A stretch of 64,000 nucleotides of DNA from Acidobacteriota bacterium (GCA_011525365.1 WTGQ01000002.1:3681941-3745940); one strand, 5' to 3'; positions 28,881-41,289 are shown, counted from the first letter of the stretch. The notes: generated by a model from the letters alone, not told the origin. A program made the numbers and translations.

Positions 28881-29912
28881 TCAGTCTTGCCGGAATCCGC
28901 CGACGAACTCGCCGACCAGCCGGTCCGCCAGATCGTAGGGATCGCCGGCCGGCCCGGATTCCCGCGGCGCCCGATTCTGCTGCGAATCGTCCTCTCCGTC
29001 CAGAGCCTTCGAGTCTCTGGCCGCGAGGAGATCCCGCCCGAACCGGTCGTCGTCGATCGAGCCCATGGCGAGCCGCAGAACCTCGGCGCGGTACAGGTCC
29101 AGCACCCTGCGCCGCAGGCGCGCCGCCCGCCGGGCGTCGATCTCGCCTCCCGCCCGCAGCCGTTCGAAACACGCGGACACCGTGTCCAGCACCTCCGCCG
29201 CGCCGTCGCCCGTTCGCGCCACGGTCGGCAGCACCGCCGGCGGTTCACTAGCGGCTCCGTCCGACAGGTCGAGCATCTCCACGATCGACCGGCGGGCGGC
29301 GGCGGCGCCCGGCAGGTCGCTCTTGTTGACGACGAACACGTCCGCGATCTCCATCGTCCCGCTCTTGATGGCCTGAACGCCGTCGCCCAGACCGGGCGCC
29401 GTGACCAGAACGACGAGATCCGCGTTCCGGCGAATGGCGGCCTGGGCCTGGCCCGTGCCCACGGTTTCGACCAGAATCCAGGGAAAGCCCGCGGCATCGA
29501 GCAGATCGCTCGCCGCGGCGGCGGCCTGCGCCAATCCGCCGCCCGCGCCCCGTGAGGCCATCGACCGGATGAAGACGCCCGGATCGGTTTCCAGGTCGGA
29601 CATCCGAACCCGGTCGCCGAGCACGGCGCCGCCGGTCAGCGGGCTGGTCGGATCGAACGCGAGCACCGCCACCGGCTCTCCCCGTTTCCGGAGCTCCCGG
29701 GCCAGGGCGGCCGTCAACGTGCTCTTGCCGACCCCGGGCGGTCCGGTCAGGCCGATCGTCATCGCGCGGCCGGCACGCCGGTAGGCCGTCCTTGCGAGGG
29801 CCTGCGTATCGCCGCCGCCCTCGATGGCGCTCAGAGCCCGCCCCAGGCGCCGGGTCTCGCGCCAGGGCTCGGGGTCGTCCAGCCAGGCTTCCGCCGTCCG
29901 GTCGACGCTCAC
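28881..29912 (-). CDS. meaB: MeaB/ArgK-family G-protein chaperone of the B12-dependent mutase
   Basis: GTG 29912 in a GTGA overlap with the upstream gene; GLTGPPGVGKSTLTAAL, VLAFDPTSPLTGGAVLGDRVRM, ILVETVGTGQ. Confidence 0.94.
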   Translation of the reverse strand: MSVDRTAEAWLDDPEPWRETRRLGRALSAIEGGGDTQALARTAYRRAGRAMTIGLTGPPGVGKSTLTAALARELRKRGEPVAVLAFDPTSPLTGGAVLGDRVRMSDLETDPGVFIRSMASRGAGGGLAQAAAAASDLLDAAGFPWILVETVGTGQAQAAIRRNADLVVLVTAPGLGDGVQAIKSGTMEIADVFVVNKSDLPGAAAARRSIVEMLDLSDGAASEPPAVLPTVARTGDGAAEVLDTVSACFERLRAGGEIDARRAARLRRRVLDLYRAEVLRLAMGSIDDDRFGRDLLAARDSKALDGEDDSQQNRAPRESGPAGDPYDLADRLVGEFVGGFRQD

Positions 29913-31717
29913 GATGCGAACCTGCCGATGTCGACCGCGCCGTAGTAGTGCCACAGGATCTCGCGGTACGACAGACCGCGCTGCGCCATGAGGTACGAGC
30001 CGACCTGGCACATGCCGACGCCGTGGCCACGGCCGCGGCCGGCGAAGCGCCAGCCGGGAACGCCCCCATCGCCGGTTGCGGCCGCCAGCTCCACGATGTG
30101 TTCGGGGACATCGAGCAGCCAGCGGATCGCGAGGCCCCGGAGTTCCACCGTGCCCCGTTCGCCAATCAGGTCGATGCGCGCCACCCGACCCGAGACGCCG
30201 CGTTCCAGCACCCTCAGGGACTTGAGACCCAGGCCGGGAAAGCGCCTTTCGGCGGCCGCGCGCACGGAGTCGTGGGAACGCCAGAGCGACCACGGCTCCG
30301 CGGTCGCCTGATCGCGCCGCCTCGGCGCCTCGTGAACGATGAGGACCACACGGCCGCGGGCCAGGTAGACGCGCAGGCGGTCACCGGGCGCCGCCGCGAA
30401 GGCCCGCGTGGGAAAGCCGAGGTCCTCGCTCGGCGCTCCCGCGGTGACCTCGGTCAGCAGCAGCGCCGCCCCCGGAGCCAGCGCCACGAGCCGGCGACGA
30501 CCCTGCTGGCGCAGGTCGAGCCAGCCGCCGTCGAAGCCCCCCAGACCGCCTTCAACGACCTCCAGGTCGCCCTCGGAACGGGCGCGGCTCAGTCGCTCTT
30601 CGACCCGCCTCTCACGCACCCCGCGAGCGCCGAGAGACCTCAGCAGATGCCTGGCGGGCGAACCCGCAGCGCCGCCGGCCAGGGTCACGACTCCCCCTTC
30701 GACGCAGGCCGTTCCCACTGGGCCCTCGCCCGCCAGAAGAGGGAAGACGTGATCGACGAGTTCCGTGTCGCCGCCGCAGCTCGCGGTGAACAGGGCCTCC
30801 TGGGGCATGTCGCCGCGCAGCAGGATCTCACCGCGAGTGTCGGCGATCGCCTGGTCCGAGACCGGGTGTTCCACGTCCAGACCGCCGTACACCTGGCACA
30901 GCGGCGTGGCGCAGAGGTCGTACCCCTCCCCTTCGAACTCGCCAAGGCGCTTCACCGCGTACGTGCGCGCGGCCACGGCCTGCGCCTTGATCGCCTCGAT
31001 CTCCGGGTACAGGTCCGGCCCGAGCTCCACCGGCACGACCCCGCGCAGGTAGTCCTCCAGCGGCGCGGCGTTGACGACGTTCAGGCCGGTCCGGTCGCTC
31101 AGGAAGACCTCGAGCGCACCCCGGTAGCGGCGGCCCAGAATGTCAACGACACCGTCGGTCGACTCGAGCCGCAGCCTCCGCCCCGCGACCCTGCCGACTC
31201 CTTCGACCTCGAATCCCGGCTCCTCCAGGACCTGGCCCTCCACCGTGATCCAGACGTCGTCGAACCCTTCGACATGAAGCCGGCCACGAGCCTCCTCCGC
31301 TGCCTCCCGGTCACCGAAGCGTCCCACGCGGACCCGGTACAGGCCGGTGCCCGCATCGAGCACCGAGTCCGCTTGCTGGCCGAGCAGACCAGTCAACCGG
31401 CCGGCGAGCCTCTCCGCCTGCACCCGATCCCGCAACGCCGCCACCTGCAGGCGATGGACTCCCGGACTCCCCTTCCCCGGCGCCGCCATCACGTGGAATG
31501 GCCCGGCCACCTCGTACCGCCGGCTCGCGTCGTCGACGAGCCACGAAGGCCCGTCGCAGCACGCGACCTCGACCCGCTCCAGGTCCGTGGCCAGCCCGAG
31601 CCGAATCTCCTCCGGCAACACGATCGACGGAGGCGACGTCGCCGGTCCCGGCCCCGCCGCCAGCAGCAGACAGGCCGCAACACCCAGACCGAGGTTCGTC
31701 ATCCACCGCTCGACCAT
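29909..31717 (-). CDS. SpoIID/LytB-domain protein with SPOR-like repeat
   Basis: NVVNAAPLEDYLRGVVPVELGPD, EAIKAQAVAARTYAV, HGVGMCQVGSYLMAQRGLSYREILWHYY. Confidence 0.9.
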   Translation of the reverse strand: MVERWMTNLGLGVAACLLLAAGPGPATSPPSIVLPEEIRLGLATDLERVEVACCDGPSWLVDDASRRYEVAGPFHVMAAPGKGSPGVHRLQVAALRDRVQAERLAGRLTGLLGQQADSVLDAGTGLYRVRVGRFGDREAAEEARGRLHVEGFDDVWITVEGQVLEEPGFEVEGVGRVAGRRLRLESTDGVVDILGRRYRGALEVFLSDRTGLNVVNAAPLEDYLRGVVPVELGPDLYPEIEAIKAQAVAARTYAVKRLGEFEGEGYDLCATPLCQVYGGLDVEHPVSDQAIADTRGEILLRGDMPQEALFTASCGGDTELVDHVFPLLAGEGPVGTACVEGGVVTLAGGAAGSPARHLLRSLGARGVRERRVEERLSRARSEGDLEVVEGGLGGFDGGWLDLRQQGRRRLVALAPGAALLLTEVTAGAPSEDLGFPTRAFAAAPGDRLRVYLARGRVVLIVHEAPRRRDQATAEPWSLWRSHDSVRAAAERRFPGLGLKSLRVLERGVSGRVARIDLIGERGTVELRGLAIRWLLDVPEHIVELAAATGDGGVPGWRFAGRGRGHGVGMCQVGSYLMAQRGLSYREILWHYYGAVDIGRFAS

Positions 31718-31725
31718 CTGGACCG

Positions 31726-32475
31726 CTACCGATGCTGATGCGCCTGGAGTTCGTGGCGGTAGTCCCCGACGGCGTCGATGAGGATCGGCTTCGCCATCTG
31801 GTGGAGGCGGCTGATCAGGCTGGCGGGGACGCGGCCGGCCAGGGTCTGGGCGCCGTCGCTACGGTCGCCGTCGACTTCGGAGGTCAGGTAGTAGTTGCTC
31901 GTGAACAGGGTCGGCCGGCGGGCCATGTAGCGGCCGTTGATCAGCAGGTACAGCGTGTCGGAGACGAAGGGCGAGGGCCGTCGCGCGCCGAGCTCGTCGA
32001 CCACGACGACGTCCGCCTCCTGGAGCGGACGCAGCAGGTCGGCCTGGTTGCGCGGAGCGTCGGACTGGAAAGTCGCCTGGATGTCGGCGACCAGGCTGGT
32101 GAAGTCGACGAAGCGGCCGCCGACGCCGTACTGCTCGGCCAGTTCGATCAGCACGGCCACGGCGAGGTGCGTCTTGCCCCGGCCGCTCGGGCCGATGAAC
32201 ACCAGTCCGGCTTCGTTCAGCGATCCGTCGAACTCCATGAACTCCTCGATGTACTGATCGCAATCGCGGCGCGCGGTGAGGAGTTGATCGCCCACGTCCC
32301 CCGCGAGCCGGAAGTTGGTGAGCCGGCAACCCTGGTACTTCGGCGGAATGCCCAGGTCGTCGACGCGGCGGCCGCGGACGCGGGTCGAGTGGCAGGTGCA
32401 GCGCCGCGCCTGGTTCGTCGCGAGGTCGACGATCCAACCGCGCCCGGCACAGAGTTCGCAGCCTTCCTCGTTCAC
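31726..32475 (-). CDS. DnaC/DnaI-like AAA+ ATPase with N-terminal zinc-binding cysteines
   Basis: CELCAGRGWIVDLATNQARRCTC; GPSGRGKTHLAVAVLIELA; DVVVVDELGARRPS; TLFTSNYYL. Confidence 0.85.
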   Translation of the reverse strand: MNEEGCELCAGRGWIVDLATNQARRCTCHSTRVRGRRVDDLGIPPKYQGCRLTNFRLAGDVGDQLLTARRDCDQYIEEFMEFDGSLNEAGLVFIGPSGRGKTHLAVAVLIELAEQYGVGGRFVDFTSLVADIQATFQSDAPRNQADLLRPLQEADVVVVDELGARRPSPFVSDTLYLLINGRYMARRPTLFTSNYYLTSEVDGDRSDGAQTLAGRVPASLISRLHQMAKPILIDAVGDYRHELQAHQHR

Positions 32476-32903
32476 TCCTCGTCCTCGACCTTGACCAGCG
32501 CGCCGCTTCGCACCCAGACCAGGGCGTGCCGGCGCCGGACACCCCGGCGGCGGTCCGCCGCGTCGCGTTCAACGATCGAGAGTAGCCTGTCCCGCTCGGC
32601 CTCGAGCCGCGCCAAGCGTTCCTGCAGCGTGAGGATGACCTCGACTCCGGCCAGGTTGACCCCCATGTCCCGGGTCAGCGTGAGGATCGACTCGAGCCGG
32701 TTCAGGGAGTCTTCGTCGTAGAGGCGGGTGTTGCCGTCGCTCCGCCGCGGCTCCAGCAGGCCCTCACGCTCGTACAGCCGGAGGGTCTGCGGATGGATGT
32801 CGTAGCGCTCGGCGACCTTGCTGATCATCACGTAGCGGCCGCCCCCCACCCGCCGGCGGCGGGACGGGGGACGGCGCCCACGCGACGACCGCGGCGGCGT
32901 CAC
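32472..32903 (-). CDS. hspR: HspR-like MerR-family regulator
   Basis: MISKVAERYDIHPQTLRLYEREGLLEPRRSDGNTRLYDEDSLNRLESILTLTRDMGVNLAGVEVIL; next to dnaK. Confidence 0.88.
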   Translation of the reverse strand: MTPPRSSRGRRPPSRRRRVGGGRYVMISKVAERYDIHPQTLRLYEREGLLEPRRSDGNTRLYDEDSLNRLESILTLTRDMGVNLAGVEVILTLQERLARLEAERDRLLSIVERDAADRRRGVRRRHALVWVRSGALVKVEDEE

Positions 32904-34853
<1,950 letters not shown>

Positions 34854-34942
34854 GACTCTCTCTCCTGAATCAGGTCAGTTCTCATCTCTGGCGCCGCGGG
34901 CGGGTGCAGTCTCAACCGCTCCCTGGCCCCAACGCGACCGGG

Positions 34943-34971
34943 AGACTAAGACCTAAGCGGCTCGTTGTCAA
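34943..34971 (-). promoter_or_regulatory. Candidate dnaK promoter
   Basis: Minus strand TTGACA-N17-TAGTCT about 90 nt upstream of dnaK. Confidence 0.4.
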
Positions 34972-35055
34972 GTCCCGAGACGCAAGAATCTTATTGATGA
35001 TCGCTCAGATTGCGTCCGGGATCCTGGCGCCGGACGGGACCGGATCAGCGGGCAG

Positions 35056-35535
35056 TCAACCGCGGCTCTTTTCGACGTACCGCATCCGCAGCTGCGCGAG
35101 CAGATCCTCGAGCAACGCCGTCTCCTGCTCGGAGACGTTGCCCCGCGTCTTCTCCTGCAGCACCGCCAGCAGGTCGATGTGGAGCCGGGCCCGCGGCAGA
35201 TCCTGCGCGCTCTGACCGTCCGGTAGCTGGGCGTCGCCGAGCAGGAAAGCGATCGGTTCGGCTAGTACGGCGACCAGGTCCATGAAGCCGGGAGACTGTG
35301 CTCCGCGCGGCGGCATCTGCGGAGCATCCGCGGTCTCGGCGCGCGGAGGCGGCGTCGCGGACGCGGCCTGCTGGGACCCGCCGGCCGGCGCCTCGTCCGG
35401 GCTCGCCGCGCTGTCCTCGGTGGCGACGGAGGTTGGCTGTTCCGCGGCCGCCCCGGTCTGCTGCTGCTCGAGGAAGCGGTACTCTTCGCGCAGTTCGCCG
35501 TCGTCCGTGAACATCCTTCTGTCGGTGACCTTCAC
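35056..35535 (-). CDS. DUF1844-like protein
   Basis: GTG 35535 preceded by GGAGGT; conserved C-terminal block FMDLVAVLAEPIAFLLGD...DLPRARLHIDLLAVLQEKTRGNVSEQETALLEDLLAQLRMRYVE. Confidence 0.75.
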   Translation of the reverse strand: MKVTDRRMFTDDGELREEYRFLEQQQTGAAAEQPTSVATEDSAASPDEAPAGGSQQAASATPPPRAETADAPQMPPRGAQSPGFMDLVAVLAEPIAFLLGDAQLPDGQSAQDLPRARLHIDLLAVLQEKTRGNVSEQETALLEDLLAQLRMRYVEKSRG

Positions 35536-35557
35536 TTCCGACCTCCACGCCCTGCCA

Positions 35558-36394
35558 ATGCAAGATCGTAACAAAGGAGACGGCGCCAGAACCGACCCCT
35601 GCTCGCTCGCTCCGATCGCCGATCTGATCGACCGGCTGCGCGTCGATTGCCCGTGGGATCGTGAGCTGTCACTGGCGGATCTCCGGGCGTATCTGATCGA
35701 AGAGGCCCACGAACTGGCCGCCGCAATCGACGAACGCGATCCCGCCGCGATCAACGAGGAACTGGGTGATCTGCTGTTCGAAGCCGTTTACGTCGCCCGG
35801 CTGACAGGCGCCGAACTGGAGGAGGTGCCGCTCAGCGGAGCGATCCGCGGGGTGATCGACAAGATGGTCTCCCGACACCCTCACGTCTTCGGCGACGAGC
35901 AAGACCAGGCGAAGGCCGGCTCCGCGGCCGAGGTCGCGGCGATGTGGGAGCAGCGGAAGCGGAGCCCCGACGGCGAGCGCTCCGCGCTGGACGGCGTGCC
36001 GGCCTCTCTGCCGGCGCTGGTCGGCGCCTATCGCCTCGGGCAGAAGGCGGCCGGCATCGGCTTCGACTGGGACTCGACCAGAGCCGTGCGAGCCAAGGTG
36101 ACCGAGGAACTCCGCGAACTGGACGACGAGACGGCAAGCGATCCGGCCGGCCAGTCCGCCGAGGCGAAGGCGCGGGTCGAAGAGGAGCTGGGCGACGTGC
36201 TGTTCGCGGTCGCCAACCTCGCCCGTCACCTGGACGTGGACCCGGAACGGGCACTGGCGGCCGCGAACCGGAAGTTCCGCCGCCGCTTCGCGGCAATGGA
36301 GGCGGAGCTTGAGCCCGGCGGCGACTACGGAATGGAAGAACTGGAACGGCTGTGGGAGCGAAGTAAAGGTCGGGCTTCGCCCGGCGATCCTTAG
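35558..36394 (+). CDS. mazG: Nucleoside triphosphate pyrophosphohydrolase MazG
   Basis: LRVDCPWDRELSLADLRAYLIEEAHELAAAIDERD...EELGDLLFEAVYVARL; second EELGDVLFAVANLARHL repeat. Confidence 0.93.
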   Translation: MQDRNKGDGARTDPCSLAPIADLIDRLRVDCPWDRELSLADLRAYLIEEAHELAAAIDERDPAAINEELGDLLFEAVYVARLTGAELEEVPLSGAIRGVIDKMVSRHPHVFGDEQDQAKAGSAAEVAAMWEQRKRSPDGERSALDGVPASLPALVGAYRLGQKAAGIGFDWDSTRAVRAKVTEELRELDDETASDPAGQSAEAKARVEEELGDVLFAVANLARHLDVDPERALAAANRKFRRRFAAMEAELEPGGDYGMEELERLWERSKGRASPGDP

Positions 36395-36408
36395 CCGCCT
36401 TTGGCGGC
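36394..36408. terminator. Hairpin at the convergent mazG/S41 junction
   Basis: GCCGCC-TTT-GGCGGC at the mazG stop codon. Confidence 0.35.
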
Positions 36409-36425
36409 ACCGACCCGTGCACCAG

Positions 36426-37652
36426 CTACTGCTGGTTCGGCTCGGCGGGCGCCTCCAGGATGCCCCAGATGAGATCCAGAGCCTCGTCCAGGACCGGATC
36501 CGATCCGTCGTCCCTCTCGCGGAAGGCGAGGACACCCAGGCGGCCGTCGTTGCTGACGCGGATTCTGCGGTTCAGCCGTTCGCCTTCAGGGTCCGTGTAG
36601 AAGGCCGCGGTCGTCTCGAGCACACCGCCGCCGTTCGGCAGCTCGATCTGCCGCAGCGTTCCGGCGTAGCCGAAGGTCGACTCGCCGCTGTGGTCCGCGT
36701 CGACCGCCTGGCGCAGGACGGCGGTCAGGATCTCGGCCGGTCCCTGTGAACTGCGATCGGTCAGGATGTCGATGTCTCCCGAGTACAGGCCCCCCGCGCC
36801 CTCGAAGGTCTCGAGCTTCCGGTCCTCCCGGTCGATCAGGCTGCCCAGCTCGCCCCCGGCGAACAGGCCCGCCACCGCGTAGGCAGCCTCCGCGGAACCT
36901 CCCGCGACGCCGCGGAGGTCGATCAGCAGGGAGTCGCCCGCGTAGCCGTCGAGCAACGCCTCCACCTGGGAGGCCGTCCCAGAGCCGAAGCTCGGGATCC
37001 TCAGCACGCCGACCCCGCGGATCTCATCGAACTCCGGTGGAAGCGGCTCGTACTCGCCCAGGGTCAGGCTCGCTTCGACGCTGTTGCCGCGCCGCACCAG
37101 CTCCAGGTTCAGTTCGGAACCGACCGGGCCGGCGAACTGACGCCGCAGCTCCCAGAGGGGCATCGCGCGGGACGAACGACCGTTGATGCCTGCCACGATG
37201 TCGCCCGGCTCCAGACCCGCGGTCTCGGCCGGACTGCCGCTGTCGACCGCAACCACATAGGCCGTGCCGCGCTCCTTGAGCACCAGGACGCCCGAGTGTC
37301 GGCGGCCCACCTCACGCGCCGCCCGGTACGACTCGACCTCGCTCGCCGGTACGTAGACCGAGAAGGGATCCAGGGCATCCGTCACGCCATCCATGGCGCC
37401 CGCCGTCAGACTCCGTCCGTCCGTCTCCTCGACGTACGAGCCGCGGATCAGCCGAAGTACCTCCTCCCACAGCGTGAGGTACTTGTAGATCGAGTCCCGT
37501 CCGGTGTCCTCCGGCTCGTCGCTGGCGCCCAGCCAGGCGCCGCCGGCGAGACTCAGGATGAGGAGCAGGGACAGGCAGACGACAGTCAGCCGGCCGCCGC
37601 CGAGCCTCCAGCGACGCTGCGCCGGCGACCGCCCGCTGCCTTCCGCCTCCAC
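36426..37652 (-). CDS. S41/CTP-like PDZ-domain protein, catalytic Lys apparently absent
   Basis: TM helix, PDZ (GRRHSGVLVLKERGTAYVVAVDSGSPAETAGLEPGDIVAGINGR), peptidase-like domain ending TDRSSQGPAEILTAVL...GESTFGYAGTLRQIELPNGG. Confidence 0.8.
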   Translation of the reverse strand: MEAEGSGRSPAQRRWRLGGGRLTVVCLSLLLILSLAGGAWLGASDEPEDTGRDSIYKYLTLWEEVLRLIRGSYVEETDGRSLTAGAMDGVTDALDPFSVYVPASEVESYRAAREVGRRHSGVLVLKERGTAYVVAVDSGSPAETAGLEPGDIVAGINGRSSRAMPLWELRRQFAGPVGSELNLELVRRGNSVEASLTLGEYEPLPPEFDEIRGVGVLRIPSFGSGTASQVEALLDGYAGDSLLIDLRGVAGGSAEAAYAVAGLFAGGELGSLIDREDRKLETFEGAGGLYSGDIDILTDRSSQGPAEILTAVLRQAVDADHSGESTFGYAGTLRQIELPNGGGVLETTAAFYTDPEGERLNRRIRVSNDGRLGVLAFRERDDGSDPVLDEALDLIWGILEAPAEPNQQ

Positions 37653-37659
37653 CGCTCCC

Positions 37660-37998
37660 TCAGGCGAGCGAAGCGACTGCCTCGTCCTCGTCCTCCAGGA
37701 TGTCCAGCACGGTGACCAACTGAGTGATCTGGAGCACCCCGAGGACCCTGCTCGGCAGGGAGAAGAGGCGCAGCTTGCCGCCCCGGTTGGTGACCGTGGT
37801 GTAGGCGGCAACCAGCTCACCGACGCCGGAGGAATCGATCGTACGCACCCGCCCCATGTTGAGCAGGATGCTCGTAGCGCCCTCGCCGACCGCCGCAAGG
37901 ACGGCCTCTCTCAGCGCCACATCGCCCTCGCCAATCGTGATCCTGCCCTGGAGATCGAGAATTGTCGCTCCATCGCGCTGGCGCTTTTCAATCTTCAT
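37660..37998 (-). CDS. STAS-domain anti-sigma factor antagonist (RsbV/SpoIIAA-like)
   Basis: ATILDLQGRITIGEGDVALREAVLA...RVRTIDSSGVGELVAAYTTVTNRGGKLRLF. Confidence 0.9.
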   Translation of the reverse strand: MKIEKRQRDGATILDLQGRITIGEGDVALREAVLAAVGEGATSILLNMGRVRTIDSSGVGELVAAYTTVTNRGGKLRLFSLPSRVLGVLQITQLVTVLDILEDEDEAVASLA

Positions 37999-38461
37999 TC
38001 GCTCCTCCCTGGTCTGCTTCGGCGCTGCTGCCCGGGGCGCCGAACTTCTTGTGAAGCCGGACCTTCGTGCCGCCGTCGGCGCCGAAATCGTAGTCGATCT
38101 TATCCATGAACCTGCGCATGTAGAAGATGCCCCTGCCTTCCGTCCTGAGCAGGTTGTCCGGGGCCAGCGGGTCCGCCACGGAGTCCGGATCGAAGCCGCT
38201 GCCCTGGTCCTCGACCGTGATGTCGACTCCGCTCTCGTCCACCGTCAGACACACGTCCACCTTCTTCTCGGGATCGAGACCGTTGCCGTGCTTGATCGCG
38301 TTGGTCAGCGCTTCCCGCAACGCGATGCCCATCCAGTAGCCCGTCTCTTCGTCGATCGGCAGGGACTCGAGCGTTTCGTCCAGCACCGCCTGAACCAGCT
38401 CGATGTTCTCGTACCGACTGCCGATGGAGAGCCGAATCGTCTGCTGAACGGGTTCCGGCAC
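37988..38461 (-). CDS. RsbW-like anti-sigma factor serine kinase (HATPase_c)
   Basis: GIALREALTNAIKHGN, VEDQGSGFDPDSV and GRGIFYMRRFMDKIDYD motifs. Confidence 0.9.
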   Translation of the reverse strand: MPEPVQQTIRLSIGSRYENIELVQAVLDETLESLPIDEETGYWMGIALREALTNAIKHGNGLDPEKKVDVCLTVDESGVDITVEDQGSGFDPDSVADPLAPDNLLRTEGRGIFYMRRFMDKIDYDFGADGGTKVRLHKKFGAPGSSAEADQGGANED

Positions 38462-38474
38462 GGCAGCCTCCGCC

Positions 38475-38963
38475 TCAGGACCGGGCCCGGGTCGCGCCGC
38501 GCTGGTGCTGGTATCGGCTTCCAGCGCCCGGTTCGCCGTAGGCCGTCTGCGGCTCGGACTCCATCGCGATGAAGATGAGCTGGGCGATCCGGCGACCGGC
38601 GTCGAGCACGAACGGCACCGGGCCGAGGTTCTGCAACTCCAGGGTGATGTTCCCCTCGAATCCCGGGTCGCACCAGCCGGCCAGCGAGTGGTTGATCCAC
38701 AACCGGCCCAGGGTGGACTTGAGCTTCAGGTCGCAGGCCACGGAACGCGGAATGCGCACGAACTCGAGCGTGGTGGCGAGCACGACCTCGCTCGGGAACA
38801 GCTTGATCCTGTCGCCGTGGAACTCCTCCGGATCCCGGGTGGGGCAGATCCAGTGGTCGCCGACGCGGACGTCGTAGCTCGCCGCGTTCACCTGATCCGG
38901 TTGGAAGGGGTCGACGCCACCCGCCTCGCCCCAGGCGCGGATCCAGTGGTCCGGCTTGATCAC
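38475..38963 (-). CDS. dcd: dCTP deaminase
   Basis: NAASYDVRVGDHW, KLKSTLGRLWINHSLAGWCDPGFEGNITLELQN, GRRIAQLIF. Confidence 0.88.
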   Translation of the reverse strand: MIKPDHWIRAWGEAGGVDPFQPDQVNAASYDVRVGDHWICPTRDPEEFHGDRIKLFPSEVVLATTLEFVRIPRSVACDLKLKSTLGRLWINHSLAGWCDPGFEGNITLELQNLGPVPFVLDAGRRIAQLIFIAMESEPQTAYGEPGAGSRYQHQRGATRARS

Positions 38964-38999
38964 GGCCGCTCCGCCACTGTGCCGTCCACGTTCCCCACC

Positions 39000-39974
39000 T
39001 CAGTAGAAGTAGACGGGACCGCCGTCCTCGCCCCGGTGAATCGTCTCGACGAAACGAATGACGCCCTCCTTGAGCGACATGGTCAGCGTCGACGTCCGGA
39101 AGCCGTCACCGAAGAAGCGGACGCCCCGGAGCAGGTCGCCGCCGGTGACGCCGGTGCAGCAGAACAGGATGTCCTCCCCCGGCGCCAGCTCTTCGGTCCG
39201 GTAGATGCGGTCGGGATCCTCGATGTCGAACTCGGCGAGCCGCCGCTTCTGCTCGTCGGAAAGCGCTGACAGCCGCCCCTGGATCTCCCCGCCGAGGCAC
39301 CGCATCGCCGCAGCCGTGATCACCCCTTCCGGCGCGCCGCCGGCGCCGATCACCGCGTGGATGCCGGTGCCGCGGACCGCCGCCGCGATCGCCGTCGACA
39401 GGTCGCCGTCGCCGATCAGCTTGATGCGCGCCCCGGCGGTCCGGATGTCGTCGATCAGGTCCCGGTGCCGGTCCCGGTCGAGTACCACCACGGTCAAGTC
39501 GCTGACGGCGCAGTCGAAGGCGCCCGCGATCGCCTTCAGGTTGTCCTCGACCGGAGCGTCCAGGTCAACCTTGCCGCGAGCGGTCGGGCCGACCACGATC
39601 TTGTCCATGTAGATGTCGGGGGCATGGAGCAGGCCGCCGCGCTCGGAGGCGGCGAGCACGGCCATCGCGTCGGAAGCCCCGGTGGCGCAGAGATTCGTCC
39701 CCTCCAGGGGGTCGACCGCGAAGTCCACCTGCAGATCGCCCGCGGCCCGGCGGCCGACCTTCTCGCCGACGTAGAGCATCGGCGCCCTGTCGCGCTCCCC
39801 CTCGCCGATCACCACCCGCCCGTCGATCGCCATCTCCGCCAGGACCCCGCGCATCGCCTCGACCGCGACGTGGTCCGAGTGGTGGCGGTCGCCGTATCCC
39901 ATCGTCTGTGCCGCCGCGACCGCGGCGGCCTCGGTCACGGCGACGAAGTCGTGGTCGCGAAGCTCCCCGGTCAC
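39000..39974 (-). CDS. glpX: Class II fructose-1,6-bisphosphatase
   Basis: GTG 39974; [52 protein letters not shown]. The ORF-track start at 41096 is a spurious extension. Confidence 0.95.
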   Translation of the reverse strand: MTGELRDHDFVAVTEAAAVAAAQTMGYGDRHHSDHVAVEAMRGVLAEMAIDGRVVIGEGERDRAPMLYVGEKVGRRAAGDLQVDFAVDPLEGTNLCATGASDAMAVLAASERGGLLHAPDIYMDKIVVGPTARGKVDLDAPVEDNLKAIAGAFDCAVSDLTVVVLDRDRHRDLIDDIRTAGARIKLIGDGDLSTAIAAAVRGTGIHAVIGAGGAPEGVITAAAMRCLGGEIQGRLSALSDEQKRRLAEFDIEDPDRIYRTEELAPGEDILFCCTGVTGGDLLRGVRFFGDGFRTSTLTMSLKEGVIRFVETIHRGEDGGPVYFY

Positions 39975-41191
39975 GAGCCGGCCCCCGCGGCGGCAGCGGC
40001 CAGCTCCGGCCGGTCGGCGGCCTCGCGCGCCTGACTGCGGCTCATCGGCGGGTTGAACGAGGGAATGCCGGTGATCGCCGCGCCGATCACGAGACCGTGG
40101 ATGTCGTGGGTGCCCTCGTAGGTGTAGACGGACTCGATGTTCAGCATGTGGCGTACCACCGGGTACTCGTCGGAGATGCCGTTGGCGCCCAGGATCTCGC
40201 GCGCCAGCTTCGCGCACTCCCGCGCGACCCAGACGTTGTTCCGCTTGCACATCGAGACGTGCTGCGGCTCCATCGTCCCCGCCGTCTTCAGGCCCGCCAA
40301 CTGGTAGACGAGGAACTGTCCCTTGGTGATCTCGGTGATCATCCAGGCCAGCTTCTCCTGGACGAGCTGGTGACTGGCGATCGGCTGACCGGCGAACTGC
40401 ACCCGTTGACGGGCGTACTCGAGCGCCGTGTAGTAGCACTCCATCGCCGACCCGAGGCCGCCCCAGCAGATGCCGTAGCGCGCCTGGTTCAGGGTCTGGA
40501 GCGCTGAGCCGACACCCCGGGTGCCCGGCAGGATGTTGCCTTTCGGAATGCGGCAGTTCTGGAACGAGAGTTCGCCGGTGACCGAGGCCCGGAGCGAGAA
40601 CTTGCCGTGCTGCTCGGCGCTCACGAAGCCCTCCGTACCCTTCTCGACCAGGAAACCGCGGATTCCCTCGTCCGTTCGCGCCCAGACGACGGCGACATCG
40701 GCGACGCTGCCGTTGGTGATCCACTGCTTGGCGCCGTTCAGCACCCAGCAGTCCCCGTCCCGCCGCGCGCGCGTGCGCATCGCCGAGGGGTTCGAGCCGA
40801 AGTCCGGTTCCGTCAGGCCGAAGCACCCGATCATTCGCCCGCTCGCGAGTCCCGGAATGAACCGGTCCTTCTGCTCCTGGGAGCCGAACGTGAGAATCGG
40901 GTACATCACCAGAGAACTCTGGACCGAAACCATGCTGCGGATCCCCGAGTCCCCGCGCTCCAGTTCCTGCATGACGAGGCCGTACGCGACGTCCCCCAGG
41001 CCCGGCAGCCCGTACTCGGTGAAGTTCGCCCCGAACAGGTTCAGATCGCCGAGTTCGGGCGCCAGTTCCATCGGCGCCCGCGCCTCGCGATGGCACTGCT
41101 CGATGATCGGCTTCACCCGCTCGTCGACGAACTGGCGGACGGTGTCCCGGATGAGTCGCTCCTCGCCGCTGAGCAGCGAGTCGAAGTTCAT
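39971..41191 (-). CDS. Acyl-CoA dehydrogenase, glutaryl-CoA dehydrogenase-like
   Basis: [82 protein letters not shown]. Confidence 0.93.
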   Translation of the reverse strand: MNFDSLLSGEERLIRDTVRQFVDERVKPIIEQCHREARAPMELAPELGDLNLFGANFTEYGLPGLGDVAYGLVMQELERGDSGIRSMVSVQSSLVMYPILTFGSQEQKDRFIPGLASGRMIGCFGLTEPDFGSNPSAMRTRARRDGDCWVLNGAKQWITNGSVADVAVVWARTDEGIRGFLVEKGTEGFVSAEQHGKFSLRASVTGELSFQNCRIPKGNILPGTRGVGSALQTLNQARYGICWGGLGSAMECYYTALEYARQRVQFAGQPIASHQLVQEKLAWMITEITKGQFLVYQLAGLKTAGTMEPQHVSMCKRNNVWVARECAKLAREILGANGISDEYPVVRHMLNIESVYTYEGTHDIHGLVIGAAITGIPSFNPPMSRSQAREAADRPELAAAAAGAGS

Positions 41192-41289
41192 GAAATCAAC
41201 GCCTGGAAATCGGTCCAAAGCCCTCTCCCGGGTGGTTCACGGCAGCGCCGAACCCTACCAGTCCGGGGCGGGCTAGCATCCGACCCGCC

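Noticed and set aside
39975-41096. N-terminal extension of the glpX ORF
   Set aside because: Overlaps the acyl-CoA dehydrogenase in another frame; GTG at 39974 gives a normal GlpX start.
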